From the IMG/VR virus record IMGVR_UViG_3300022745_000127, positions 1 through 27,978 of that record: a DNA stretch of 27,978 nucleotides. One strand, written 5' to 3'. Below are positions 1 through 6,736 of this stretch, one piece after another. The notes beneath the pieces were generated by a model. The model worked only from the letters and a program-made list of their open reading frames with translations, was not told where the DNA came from and made no database searches. The DNA comes from a virus. The first letter of the stretch is position 1. Each line of letters starts with the position of its first letter. The translations under genes were made by a program, and so were the position numbers.

Positions 1-2
1 AA

Positions 3-215
3 GTCGGCGGCAGCCACTACAAAGACCGGGCTATCCAGCCTTGGGATTACATCATCGCTAATGACCTTGGCTTCCTGGAGGCCAACGTCGTCAAGTATGT
101 GACCCGCTACAAGGCTAAAAACGGCATTAAAGACCTGGAAAAGGCGCGGCATTACCTGGACAAGCTGATTGAGGTTGAGACGGCCAGGCTTGAATCCTCG
201 TGGGCTGAGAAATGA
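3..215 (+). CDS. DUF3310-like phage protein, 5' partial
   Basis: The reading frame is open from the window edge and ends in TGA at 213-215, giving 70 C-terminal residues. They include GGSHYKDRAIQPWDYI, then a helix with VVKYVTRYK, then GIKDLEKARHYLDKLIE. This is the pattern of the DUF3310 (nucleotide kinase-like) family common in phage early regions: Gly-Gly-x-His-Tyr near the start, Gln-Pro-Trp/Ile, then a Lys-Tyr-x-x-Arg-Tyr helix and a Lys-Asp-Leu-x-Lys-Ala motif. The biochemical role of the family is not settled. Its stop overlaps the next start (ATGA at 212-215), so the two genes are translationally coupled. The true start lies outside the window. The family call rests on motif recognition, not on a search. 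Confidence 0.8.
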   Translation, partial: VGGSHYKDRAIQPWDYIIANDLGFLEANVVKYVTRYKAKNGIKDLEKARHYLDKLIEVETARLESSWAEK

Positions 216-682
216 GAAAACGCACCGTCCGCCGGGTCTATCAACTGGTTGACCCGATAGCCCATGCAAAATACCAGGCGTCATTACTGACAGACGCGGA
301 AAAGGTCACGCAGATGACCCCGATACAGGTCGCAGTCGATAGGTTATCCCGAGGAGACTGGAACCTGCACGAGTGCTGGCAACCGCTGTTTGAGTGCTTG
401 AACCGGATTGAAAGCCTGATGAAGCTCAACCGGGTGATGGACGCTGAGTGGCTCAAGGGATGCCAAGATATGTTCGTTGGATGCCTGGAGCGCAAGACCA
501 CGGCATTTCGTGCGGAGGAGCTGGCAAAGATCAGGGAGATAACGGCGATCTATTGGGACTTGCTCGGGGAGGTGACGCATAGGCAGTTTCAACTTGCTTG
601 TGAACATACGAATGCGAATGTCCAGAGAATCCAGCATCAAAAAAAAGGATTAAAAAGGGTTGCGGGCTGTGTGATTGAGTGA
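212..682 (+). CDS. Conserved phage protein of unknown function (156 aa)
   Basis: ATG at 212 overlaps the preceding stop by ATGA. The product begins with a basic stretch (MRKRTVRRVYQLVDPIAHA) and is predicted mostly helical. It resembles a widespread small-protein family of proteobacterial phages that starts MRKR...YxLVNPIxHAI and sits just before the terminase or at the end of the replication region; no function is established for that family. The C-terminal ~25 residues are polar and basic (HQKKGLKRVAG). The -35 element of the following promoter lies inside its last codons, and the -10 element begins just after the TGA at 680-682. Probably the last gene of a rightward early operon. Confidence 0.75.
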   Translation: MRKRTVRRVYQLVDPIAHAKYQASLLTDAEKVTQMTPIQVAVDRLSRGDWNLHECWQPLFECLNRIESLMKLNRVMDAEWLKGCQDMFVGCLERKTTAFRAEELAKIREITAIYWDLLGEVTHRQFQLACEHTNANVQRIQHQKKGLKRVAGCVIE

Positions 683-689
683 ATATAAT
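660..689 (+). promoter_or_regulatory. Sigma70-type promoter for the structured RNA unit
   Basis: A perfect TATAAT is at 684-689 and TTGCGG at 660-665, with an 18-bp spacer. TTG of the -35 consensus is kept and the last three bases are poor. The start point expected about 7 nt downstream is near 696, exactly where the structured segment begins. No open reading frame with a ribosome binding site follows, which fits a promoter for a non-coding RNA or a leader. Confidence 0.55.
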
Positions 690-695
690 GGTGCC

Positions 696-803
696 GTCTA
701 TGTTCACGGCATCAAGACAAACAGAGGCCTCTAGCTTCTGCTTTTGCCCTTTAGTGGGGAATGTGCCGTGAACACATAAAAGCAGAGACTAGAGGTCTTT
801 TTG
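696..803 (+). ncRNA. Candidate phage structured small RNA
   Basis: The unit lies between a TATAAT promoter and a T-tract terminator and holds no plausible ORF. Two inverted repeats interleave. An 11-bp perfect one pairs 701-711 with 764-774. An 18-bp one pairs 728-745 with 778-795, with one C/A mismatch and one G-U pair, and can extend outward to 723 and 800. Because they interleave they either form a pseudoknot or are mutually exclusive, as in an attenuator. Only 3 nt (775-777) separate the two 3' arms, which makes simultaneous full pairing tight. A short TGCCGT at 692-697 can also pair with 705-711 if transcription starts upstream. I do not recognise a named RNA family. It could be a trans-acting sRNA, an attenuated leader for terS, or a packaging-site element. 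Confidence 0.5.
723..802 (+). terminator. Intrinsic terminator with long loop
   Basis: The stem 728-745/778-795 is nearly perfect and extends through 723-727/796-800 with two G-U pairs. The T run at 798-802 follows at once. The loop (746-777) is unusually long for a terminator and carries the 3' arm of the upstream repeat. It would end both the small RNA and read-through from the early genes at 1-682. Confidence 0.5.
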
Positions 804-957
804 CTTTCTGATCGCGTGCGGTACGTCGGTGGCGCAAATCAGGATACCCCGTTACACGAGCAAGCCAAAGCGGGGGAGGTGGGACAAGAGTAGAGCCTGG
901 TGGTTGAAATAAGTCTGCTCATCGCGATGTGACGACATGGCTCCGGAGAGCATCGTT

Positions 958-1000
958 AAAGCGGGTCGATTGCTGTTTTGTTACGGTTAGGACTCGCTTT
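958..1000 (+). other. Stem-loop upstream of terS
   Basis: AAAGCGGGTC at 958-967 pairs with GACTCGCTTT at 991-1000, ten pairs with one G-U, around a 23-nt loop. No T-tract follows, so it is not a standard terminator. It may be part of the terS leader or of a terminase recognition site. Confidence 0.35.
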
Positions 1001-1050
1001 GCTCAAACATTCACCAGAGAGCATATATATTCTTCTTAATACATAATAGG

Positions 1051-1060
1051 TATAATAGGA
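1051..1060 (+). promoter_or_regulatory. terS start region: TATAAT and AGGA
   Basis: TATAAT (1051-1056) is followed directly by AGGA (1057-1060) and the terS ATG at 1063. AGGA is a short-spaced Shine-Dalgarno match. TATAAT would be a perfect -10, but no good -35 is visible 16-18 bp upstream, and transcription from it would give a nearly leaderless mRNA. The near-repeat ATAATAGG occurs twice (1043-1050 and 1052-1059). Confidence 0.3.
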
Positions 1061-1062
1061 AT

Positions 1063-1443
1063 ATGACCAAGCTATCAGTCAAACAAGAAACATTTGCCCG
1101 TCAATATGTGATGAACGGTGGCAATGCAACGCAAGCTGCAATATCTGCCGGGTACAGTGAAAAAACGGCGGGTCAGATCGGAAATGAAAACTTAAAAAAA
1201 GTTGAGATCGTTGAAGCGATCAAAAACCTATCTGCACCAAAGAGCGCCCATGAGCTTGACACCATTGAAGGACGCCGAGCAAGGCTGCAAGCTATCGCAG
1301 ATCGCGCTGAACGACAGGGCGATGAACTCAAGGCCCTAGATCAGCTCTCGAAAATGTGCGGCGATTACATCGAGCGTAAACACATCACTGGCAACGTGCA
1401 AATTAACTTTCAGGCCTATGTGCCCAAAAAGGGGAGTAAATGA
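1063..1443 (+). CDS. terS: Terminase small subunit (Terminase_2 type)
   Basis: The 126-residue product starts MTKLSVKQETFARQYVMNGGNATQAAISAGYSEKTA in outline. This is the N-terminal helix-turn-helix of the Terminase_2 small-subunit family: Leu-Thr/Ser-x-Lys-Gln-x-x-Phe-x-x-x-Tyr, then Gly-Asn-Ala-Thr-Gln-Ala-Ala-x-x-Ala-Gly-Tyr-Ser. It recognises phage DNA and hands it to TerL. Residues ~60-105 form the helical oligomerisation region, and the C-terminal end (GNVQINFQAYVPKKGSK) is probably the TerL-contacting tail. It lies immediately upstream of a coupled small gene and terL. ATG 1063 has AGGA upstream, and the stop overlaps the next ATG (ATGA at 1440). Confidence 0.9.
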   Translation: MTKLSVKQETFARQYVMNGGNATQAAISAGYSEKTAGQIGNENLKKVEIVEAIKNLSAPKSAHELDTIEGRRARLQAIADRAERQGDELKALDQLSKMCGDYIERKHITGNVQINFQAYVPKKGSK

Positions 1444-1670
1444 GCCCAGTTGACCCAGCTAAGATAGATCAAGGGCGTGTGTCACTTTATCGGGCCCTGA
1501 TGAAGGTCAAGAAACACTACGGCCTAAACCCCATGGAGCTGGTCTATGCGCACCATGAGGCGCTAAAGGACATTGGGGACTATTCCGACAGGCTGTGGTT
1601 GCAGTTTGTCGCCGAGTCTTTTAAAGAGGTGATGTTGCGTGACGAATCCCAAGTCCTGGTCGCCCACTGA
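1440..1670 (+). CDS. Small protein of unknown function between terS and terL
   Basis: A 76-residue, probably helical protein (QGRVSLYRALMKVKKHYG, then HHEALKDIGDYSDRLW). Its ATG overlaps the terS stop by ATGA and its 3' end overlaps the terL start by 32 nt, so all three are probably translated as a coupled unit. No catalytic motif or membrane segment is visible. Position suggests a packaging accessory or an assembly factor. I do not recognise the family. Confidence 0.65.
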   Translation: MSPVDPAKIDQGRVSLYRALMKVKKHYGLNPMELVYAHHEALKDIGDYSDRLWLQFVAESFKEVMLRDESQVLVAH

Positions 1671-3408
1671 AAAGCAGGAATACTTCCTGGCTGCCGTTGA
1701 GGATGAGGTGCTATTTGGCGGCGCGGCAGGGGGTGGGAAAGCCCTTGACCTTGCCACACCAATAGCCACTCCAGACGGCTGGCGCACTATGGCTGATTTA
1801 CAGCCTGGTGATGATGTGTTTGACGAGCATGGCCAACCTTGTAAGGTGCTGGCTATCTCTGAGATCATGTACGACCGCCCATGCTACGAGCTGACGTTTA
1901 GCGATGGGTCTCAGATCGTCGCTGATGCTGAACACCTTTGGGTCACTCTCGAAGGCAACATTCAACACGTTCGCACAACGCAGCAGCTTAGCAACGCGCT
2001 GATATGGGGTGAGGCGCTTACCTTGCCAAACTCCCCTGGCTTAGAAACCTTGCGCGGCGTGGTGGGTGACGTAACCATCACAGCGGTAGTGCGGTGCGAA
2101 TCCCGCCCGGTGAAGTGCATTAAAGTCTCGTCGAAGTCTCATCTTTACCTGGCAGGCACCACATATCTGCCCACGCACAACAGTGACGCCCTAATCATGG
2201 ACGTCCTTGGCCTCGGCGAAGAAGAACCATCCATCTCAATCCCCCGGTTTCGCGGCTTGCTTATTCGTAAGACCTTTCCCCAGCTTCGGGAAATCATTGA
2301 CAGAACCCGAATCATCTATCCCCTGATTGACCCAGGGGCGACCTATCGGGAGGCTGACAAGGAATGGCTCTTTACGTCGGGCGCGAAAATCATCTTTGGT
2401 TTCTGCGAACGAGATCCTGACGTACTTCAATACCAGGGCGCTGAATTTCAGTGGATAGGCATCGATGAGCTTGGCCACTTCGCAACCCCGTACGTTTACG
2501 ACTACCTAACCTCCCGCCTGCGCTCACCTGACAAACGGCTATCCGCAAAGATGCGAGCGTCATGCAACCCAGGCCCGAAATGGATAATGGAGAAGTTCGG
2601 GATTAAAAAAGACGGTGCCGATAGCATGGTCACGCTCAACGTCAACGGGCGATTCATTCACCGCCGCTTCATAAGCTCCAAGCTGTCAGACAATAACCAC
2701 CTTGACGGCACTGGCTACCTGGAACGGCTGATGATGCTGCCTGATGTTGAGAGACAGCAACTGTTAGAAGGCCGATGGGACGTATACAACGTGCCGGGTG
2801 CTATCTATAAAGACCAGATTGACGAATCACGCTCCAATGGCCGCATACGACCTTTGCCATACGACCCGATGTTGCGTGTTCATGCAATTTGGGACCTCGG
2901 CTGGAATGATAAAACGTCGATCATCCTGGTTCAAAAAGGTGCGAGTGACGTTCGCATCATTGATTACATCGAAGAATCTCATAAGACCCTGGACTACTAT
3001 TCCACTCTGTTAAGAGAGCGGAAATGGAACTGGGGTGAAATGTGGCTACCTCACGACGGCGAAACCCGCAACCTACAGACAGGGCGATCAGCAAAAGAGG
3101 TGCTTGATTCTCAGGGGTGGAATGTTAGAATCACGCCCAAGCTGGACATTGAAAGCGGCATAAGAGCGGCTCGAATGATGTTTGGACAGGTATATTTTGA
3201 CGCTGACAAGGCTGACGTGCTGGTTGACCACTTGTACAACTATCGCCGGGCCATCAACGCGCAAACAGGGGAGGCAACAGCCCCGGTGCATGATAATCAT
3301 TCCCACGCTGCTGACGCATTTAGATATCTCGGAGTCTGCGTGGGCAGTCTTACCAATTCAGAGTGGAGCAAAGGAACTCTGAATTACGCCAACATGAATT
3401 ACGCCTAA
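1639..3408 (+). CDS. terL: Terminase large subunit containing an intein
   Basis: The precursor is 589 residues; after removal of the 147-residue intein the mature protein is 442, a usual TerL length. The ATPase Walker A, GGAAGGGK followed by Ser, is split by the intein between Lys34 and Ser182. Walker B is FQWIGIDELGHF near residues 272-283. The C-terminal RNase H-like nuclease shows HAIWDLGWND (Asp419), MWLPHDGET, and DNHSHAADAF (Asp559). It drives ATP-dependent packaging through the portal and cuts the concatemer. The start is GTG at 1639, with AAAGAGGT at 1623-1630 as ribosome binding site; there is no in-frame ATG before Walker A. Splicing is required for activity because the ATP-binding loop is interrupted. 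Confidence 0.93.
   Translation: MTNPKSWSPTEKQEYFLAAVEDEVLFGGAAGGGKALDLATPIATPDGWRTMADLQPGDDVFDEHGQPCKVLAISEIMYDRPCYELTFSDGSQIVADAEHLWVTLEGNIQHVRTTQQLSNALIWGEALTLPNSPGLETLRGVVGDVTITAVVRCESRPVKCIKVSSKSHLYLAGTTYLPTHNSDALIMDVLGLGEEEPSISIPRFRGLLIRKTFPQLREIIDRTRIIYPLIDPGATYREADKEWLFTSGAKIIFGFCERDPDVLQYQGAEFQWIGIDELGHFATPYVYDYLTSRLRSPDKRLSAKMRASCNPGPKWIMEKFGIKKDGADSMVTLNVNGRFIHRRFISSKLSDNNHLDGTGYLERLMMLPDVERQQLLEGRWDVYNVPGAIYKDQIDESRSNGRIRPLPYDPMLRVHAIWDLGWNDKTSIILVQKGASDVRIIDYIEESHKTLDYYSTLLRERKWNWGEMWLPHDGETRNLQTGRSAKEVLDSQGWNVRITPKLDIESGIRAARMMFGQVYFDADKADVLVDHLYNYRRAINAQTGEATAPVHDNHSHAADAFRYLGVCVGSLTNSEWSKGTLNYANMNYA
1741..2181 (+). other. Mini-intein, class 3 type, in TerL Walker A loop
   Basis: Residues 35-181 of the TerL ORF form a Hint domain: block A ATPIATPDGWRTMADLQPGD, block B DGSQIVADAEHLW, block F RPVKCIKVSSKSHLYLAG, and C-terminal PTHN followed by Ser+1. 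The first intein residue is Ala, not the Cys or Ser of class 1. The triplet that defines class 3 is present in intein numbering: Trp67 two residues after the block B His65, Cys126 at the block F position 4, and Thr145 before His146-Asn147. In class 3 inteins the block F Cys is the first nucleophile. At 147 residues there is no room for a homing endonuclease, so it is probably immobile now. The boundaries are set by restoring GGGK-S. Confidence 0.9.
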
Positions 3409-3410
3409 CT

Positions 3411-5918
3411 ATGCAAAAAATGACAGACGACGAGCTTAAAGCTCTTGTAGATGCGGAAGTCTCGCAGAGCTTGGGCTATGTCGGCCGACTGTCTGAGCAG
3501 CGTAGAACGGCGCTGGAATACTATTTGGTTCGTCCAAGTGGCAAACTAGCCCCCCCCGAGGTTGACGGGCGCTCATCCGTTGTATCCCCTGATGTGGCAA
3601 ACGCGATTGAGTGGGCGATGCCTTCGCTGATGCGCATCTTTACATCGGGTGAGGACATTGCCCGATTCAGCCCACGCAAACCCGGTGACGAGCAAAAAGC
3701 ACAGCAGGCCACCGAATATGCCAACTGGCTACTCTGGTCACAGAATGAGGGCTATCGCATCGTTTACTGGTGGCTCAAGGATGCTTTGCTGTCAAAGAAC
3801 GGGTATGTAAAGGTTTACTCTGAGGAAAAGAAGGAAGTAACCCGCGAAGAATACGTCGGCCAGACAATGGAGCAGATCACAGCGATCATGCAGCCGGCGA
3901 ACGACGAGGAGGAAATCGAGGTCGAATCTCAGGATTCTGACGTTGATGAGACCTACACCCAGCAGTTACCACAAATGCAGCAGCAGTTTCAAGCTGCTCA
4001 ACAGCAATACGCTCAAGCCCAACAAATGGGCAACCAACAGGCGATGCAACAGATCGGGCAAATGCTCGCTCAAATGCAGCACGCCATTGACAACCCTCCC
4101 CTGGTGTACTCGATCACGATCAAGCGCACCAAGAAGGTCATGAAGACGATCGTTGACAACGTGCCGCCCGAAGAGATCCTGGTGTCGCGTCGGTCAAAGA
4201 CCATTGAGGACACTCCATTTATTGCCCAGCGTGTCAGGAAACGAATCGGCGACCTGGTGGCGATGGGCTACAGCAAGGATGAATGTCTCTCGCTCACCGA
4301 TGACAATAACTGGGCGCAATACAACTCTGAGGCCATCATGCGCCGGGTTTACGACGACGAGGCGGCTACTCAATACGAGGACGGCGGCAATAACGACCCG
4401 ATGAGCCGCTATGTCTGGCTGATTGACGCCTATGTGCAGGTTGATTACGACGGCGACGGCATCCTGGAATGGCGCAGGATCTTAAAGGCAGGCTCAACCA
4501 TCCTGGAAAACGAGATCGTTGACGGCCATCCCTTTGCCGATCTATCCCCGATCTTGATGCCTCACCGTCATTTCGGCCTCTCGCTGGCTGACATAACGGT
4601 CGATTTTCAAACGATCAAGACCCAGTTACTCAGGCAGTATCTTGACGCTTTGTACCTGGGCAACAACCCCCGCCATGAGGTTGTAGAGGGTCAGGTCAAT
4701 CTTGACGACATGCTGACCGCTCGTCCAGGTGGCTTAGTCCGGGTCAAGGCTCCGGGCATGATTAACTCCTTGCAGACCCAGGACATTAGCCAATCTGCAA
4801 TTGGTGGGTTGGAGTATTTCAGTAAGCTCACTGATGAACGAACGGGCATAACCAAATACAACCAAGGGCTTGATTCCGACACCCTGAACCAGACTGCTAC
4901 AGGCATTGACCTGATCCAGCAGTCGGCCATGCAACGGCTTGAACTCATGGCTCGGACAATGGCTGAGACAGGGTTCCGGCGACTGTTCAAACTGCTCCTG
5001 AAAGAATCCGTCACTTACCAAAACCGCTCGCAGACGATCAATATCCAAGGTAACTGGGTTGAGATTGACCCGCGTGAATGGCGCAACGGGTTTGACCTGA
5101 CGATTGATTGCGGCATTGGAACTGGTAACCGGGATGCCCAGGCAAAGCAGTTAATGAACATTCTCCAACTGCAAACCAACCTAATGCAAATGGGCATCGC
5201 GACACCGCAGAACATCTACTACACGGCCAGCAAAATCCCCCAGGCTCTGGGTCACAAAGATTCAGATCAGTTTTTTACTGATCCACAGAAGGGCATGGCC
5301 CCACCTCCGCAGAACCCCGAGATGATGAAAATGCAAGGGCAAATGCAGATCGAGCAGGCCAAGGGTCAAATGACCATGCAGATCGAGAGCATGAAGCTCC
5401 AACAATCTGCCCAGCTTGAACAGGCTAAAACGCAATATCAAATGCAAGCCGACCAGGCAGGGCGTGAACATGAGGCACAATTGGAGCACTTCAAAGCCCA
5501 GATGCAGAGCGAGGTTGATCGGAACCGCCAACAGGTCGAGGCCGAGCAAAAGCAAATGCAGCTTGAGCAAGAAGCACAATTGAGGGCGCTGGAGGCTCAA
5601 TACAAAGACCAACAGCATCAACGTGACCAAGAATTTGAACGGTGGAAGGCACAATTAGATAATGAAACACGTGTACTCGTGGCTCAGATTGGCGCGGCAA
5701 GTAAAGCGGCTGCTACAAGTGAGGCTCCTGCTCTGGAAAACGCAGAGACAGATCTCGAAACGCCAGAGGCTGAACAAGCCGAAAAGGTCGACACTGGCGC
5801 AATGGTGGCACAGGCTCTGCAAGCATCGCTCGATGGGTTTACACGGGCAATTGAGCAAATGAGCCGACCAAAGACAATCATTCGCGGCCCTGATGGCCGG
5901 GTAACGGGGGTTCAATGA
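3411..5918 (+). CDS. Portal protein (P22-like podovirus portal)
   Basis: An ~836-residue protein directly after terL. It forms the dodecameric ring at the packaging vertex. Portal-like features: EWAMPSLMRIFTSGED near the start; WLIDAYVQVDYDGDGILEW and a following SPILMPHRHFGLSLADI; QTIKTQLLRQYLDALYLGNNPR (long helix); NQTATGIDLIQQSAMQRLELMARTMAE; and GIGTGNRDAQ. A Gln-rich insert occupies residues ~180-228. The C-terminal ~150 residues (about 632-780) are Gln/Met/Glu-rich coiled coil, resembling the barrel extension of P22-like portals. Start choice is uncertain: ATG 3411, ATG 3420 (MTDDELK) or an upstream GTG 3363 are possible and none has a strong Shine-Dalgarno. ATG 3411 follows the terL stop by 2 nt. 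The stop overlaps the next ATG. Confidence 0.88.
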   Translation: MQKMTDDELKALVDAEVSQSLGYVGRLSEQRRTALEYYLVRPSGKLAPPEVDGRSSVVSPDVANAIEWAMPSLMRIFTSGEDIARFSPRKPGDEQKAQQATEYANWLLWSQNEGYRIVYWWLKDALLSKNGYVKVYSEEKKEVTREEYVGQTMEQITAIMQPANDEEEIEVESQDSDVDETYTQQLPQMQQQFQAAQQQYAQAQQMGNQQAMQQIGQMLAQMQHAIDNPPLVYSITIKRTKKVMKTIVDNVPPEEILVSRRSKTIEDTPFIAQRVRKRIGDLVAMGYSKDECLSLTDDNNWAQYNSEAIMRRVYDDEAATQYEDGGNNDPMSRYVWLIDAYVQVDYDGDGILEWRRILKAGSTILENEIVDGHPFADLSPILMPHRHFGLSLADITVDFQTIKTQLLRQYLDALYLGNNPRHEVVEGQVNLDDMLTARPGGLVRVKAPGMINSLQTQDISQSAIGGLEYFSKLTDERTGITKYNQGLDSDTLNQTATGIDLIQQSAMQRLELMARTMAETGFRRLFKLLLKESVTYQNRSQTINIQGNWVEIDPREWRNGFDLTIDCGIGTGNRDAQAKQLMNILQLQTNLMQMGIATPQNIYYTASKIPQALGHKDSDQFFTDPQKGMAPPPQNPEMMKMQGQMQIEQAKGQMTMQIESMKLQQSAQLEQAKTQYQMQADQAGREHEAQLEHFKAQMQSEVDRNRQQVEAEQKQMQLEQEAQLRALEAQYKDQQHQRDQEFERWKAQLDNETRVLVAQIGAASKAAATSEAPALENAETDLETPEAEQAEKVDTGAMVAQALQASLDGFTRAIEQMSRPKTIIRGPDGRVTGVQ

Positions 5919-6073
5919 ATTTGAATGGACAAGTGGGTGAAGTTAAATTCACCCTAGAGATAACCCGCAAGGAAACGGGCAAGGTTGAGACAGTCGAAAT
6001 GGTCGGCTTTCTTGACGAAGATCAACTAAAGGCGCTCCAGGCGCAGGAGACGGAAAATGGCAGTAACGCATAG
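5915..6073 (+). CDS. Small acidic protein, 52 aa
   Basis: ATG 5915 overlaps the portal stop by ATGA, and the frame runs to TAG at 6071-6073, overlapping the next gene by 17 nt. The product contains GEVKFTLEITRKETGKVETV and then FLDEDQLKALQAQETENGSNA, a beta-hairpin-like start and a helical end. Coupling at both ends and codon use like its neighbours support a real gene, although it is very short. Function unknown; the setting is virion structure. Confidence 0.6.
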   Translation: MNLNGQVGEVKFTLEITRKETGKVETVEMVGFLDEDQLKALQAQETENGSNA

Positions 6074-6443
6074 CACAGCCGCACGAAACGCGGCAACTGA
6101 CGCTGTAACCGCGCTGATTGGCGCATCGGGTCGGCTTAAGTTTCACATCACTGGCTCAACGGTGGCTGCTCCGTCAACGGTAGTGGCTAACCTGGCGCTG
6201 AGTGCAACAGCCTTTGGTGCATCGGCATCGGGCACAGCCACAGCCAACGCGATCACATCGGACACTAACGCGGCAGGCGGTACGGTGGCCTTTGCGTCAT
6301 TGCAGACATCGGGCGGCACTGCGGTTATCCATTGTGCGGTGGCTGCGAGTGCGTCTGACATCAACATGACCAACGGCTTGACGGTGACTGCCGGCGATAC
6401 TGTAGCTTGTTCCGGGCTGTCTTACACCGCTCTTAGCGCCTAA
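6057..6443 (+). CDS. Ala/Thr/Ser-rich putative virion protein, 128 aa
   Basis: ATG 6057 has a strong AGGAGA Shine-Dalgarno about 10 nt upstream, inside the preceding small gene. The sequence is a low-complexity, beta-rich, Ala/Thr/Ser/Gly protein with no charged clusters (STVVANLALSATAFGASASG and similar), typical of phage decoration or fibre-associated proteins. No transmembrane helix or signal peptide is apparent. It is followed without a gap by a related-looking small beta protein (stop/start TAATG at 6441-6445). I do not recognise a specific family. Confidence 0.65.
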   Translation: MAVTHSTAARNAATDAVTALIGASGRLKFHITGSTVAAPSTVVANLALSATAFGASASGTATANAITSDTNAAGGTVAFASLQTSGGTAVIHCAVAASASDINMTNGLTVTAGDTVACSGLSYTALSA

Positions 6444-6736
6444 TGGCTAACGGCACTGGCACGGCAACAATAAACTTTGGCTCCTTTCCGGGAGCTAATG
6501 AAGCCAGTGTCGCCGTCACTGGATTGACCACGATCAGCGCGACGTCAAAGGCTGAAGCTTACTTTATGGGCGATGACACAAGCGGCACACACACGGCGGC
6601 AGACCACCGATATGCGCCCTTGTTCATCAACTTGACCTGCGGCACGCCAACGGCTGGCACAGGGTTCACGATTTACGGCCGCTGCCTCAACAAGATGCAA
6701 GGCTCTTTTAACGTCCGATTTGTCTGGAGTGACTGA
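6443..6736 (+). CDS. Small beta-rich putative virion protein, 97 aa
   Basis: The start overlaps the upstream stop (TAATG). Composition and motifs (NGTGTATINFGSFPGANEAS, KAEAYFMGDDTSGTHTAADH, FTIYGRCLNKMQGSFNVRFVWSD) suggest an all-beta sandwich fold. Similar small proteins with GTxTAxxxxGDxTSGxH patterns occur in podovirus structural clusters, with no firm function. It may decorate the capsid or associate with fibres. It is tightly coupled to the next gene (stop/start overlap at 6736). Confidence 0.65.
   Translation: MANGTGTATINFGSFPGANEASVAVTGLTTISATSKAEAYFMGDDTSGTHTAADHRYAPLFINLTCGTPTAGTGFTIYGRCLNKMQGSFNVRFVWSD

Larger units (their letters stand above)
804..1062. other. Non-coding region upstream of terS
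   Basis: This stretch has no ORF longer than ~35 codons on either strand and no clear tRNA (no T-arm GGTTCRA). Visible structure: CCCCG at 847-851 facing CGGGG at 871-875; a 10-bp stem 958-967/991-1000; an 8-bp direct repeat GAGAGCAT at 946-953 and 1017-1024; and an AT-rich tract at 1024-1062. The position directly before terS would suit a packaging (pac/cos) site or a long untranslated leader. That is inference from position only. Confidence 0.5.

Noticed and set aside
811-1000. Possible tRNA or tRNA remnant (stretches such as GTAGAGCCTGGTGGTT)
   Set aside because: No T-arm GGTTCRA, no 7-bp acceptor stem with a matching partner, and no anticodon loop in register.
1741-2181. Alternative explanation: a frameshifted or decayed terL rather than an intein
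   Set aside because: The frame is intact throughout, all Hint blocks are in order, and removing 147 residues restores a perfect Walker A GGGKS.
3363-3410. GTG start extending the portal by 16 residues into terL
   Set aside because: No ribosome binding site, and the extension is the out-of-frame 3' end of terL; ATG 3411 or 3420 is more natural.
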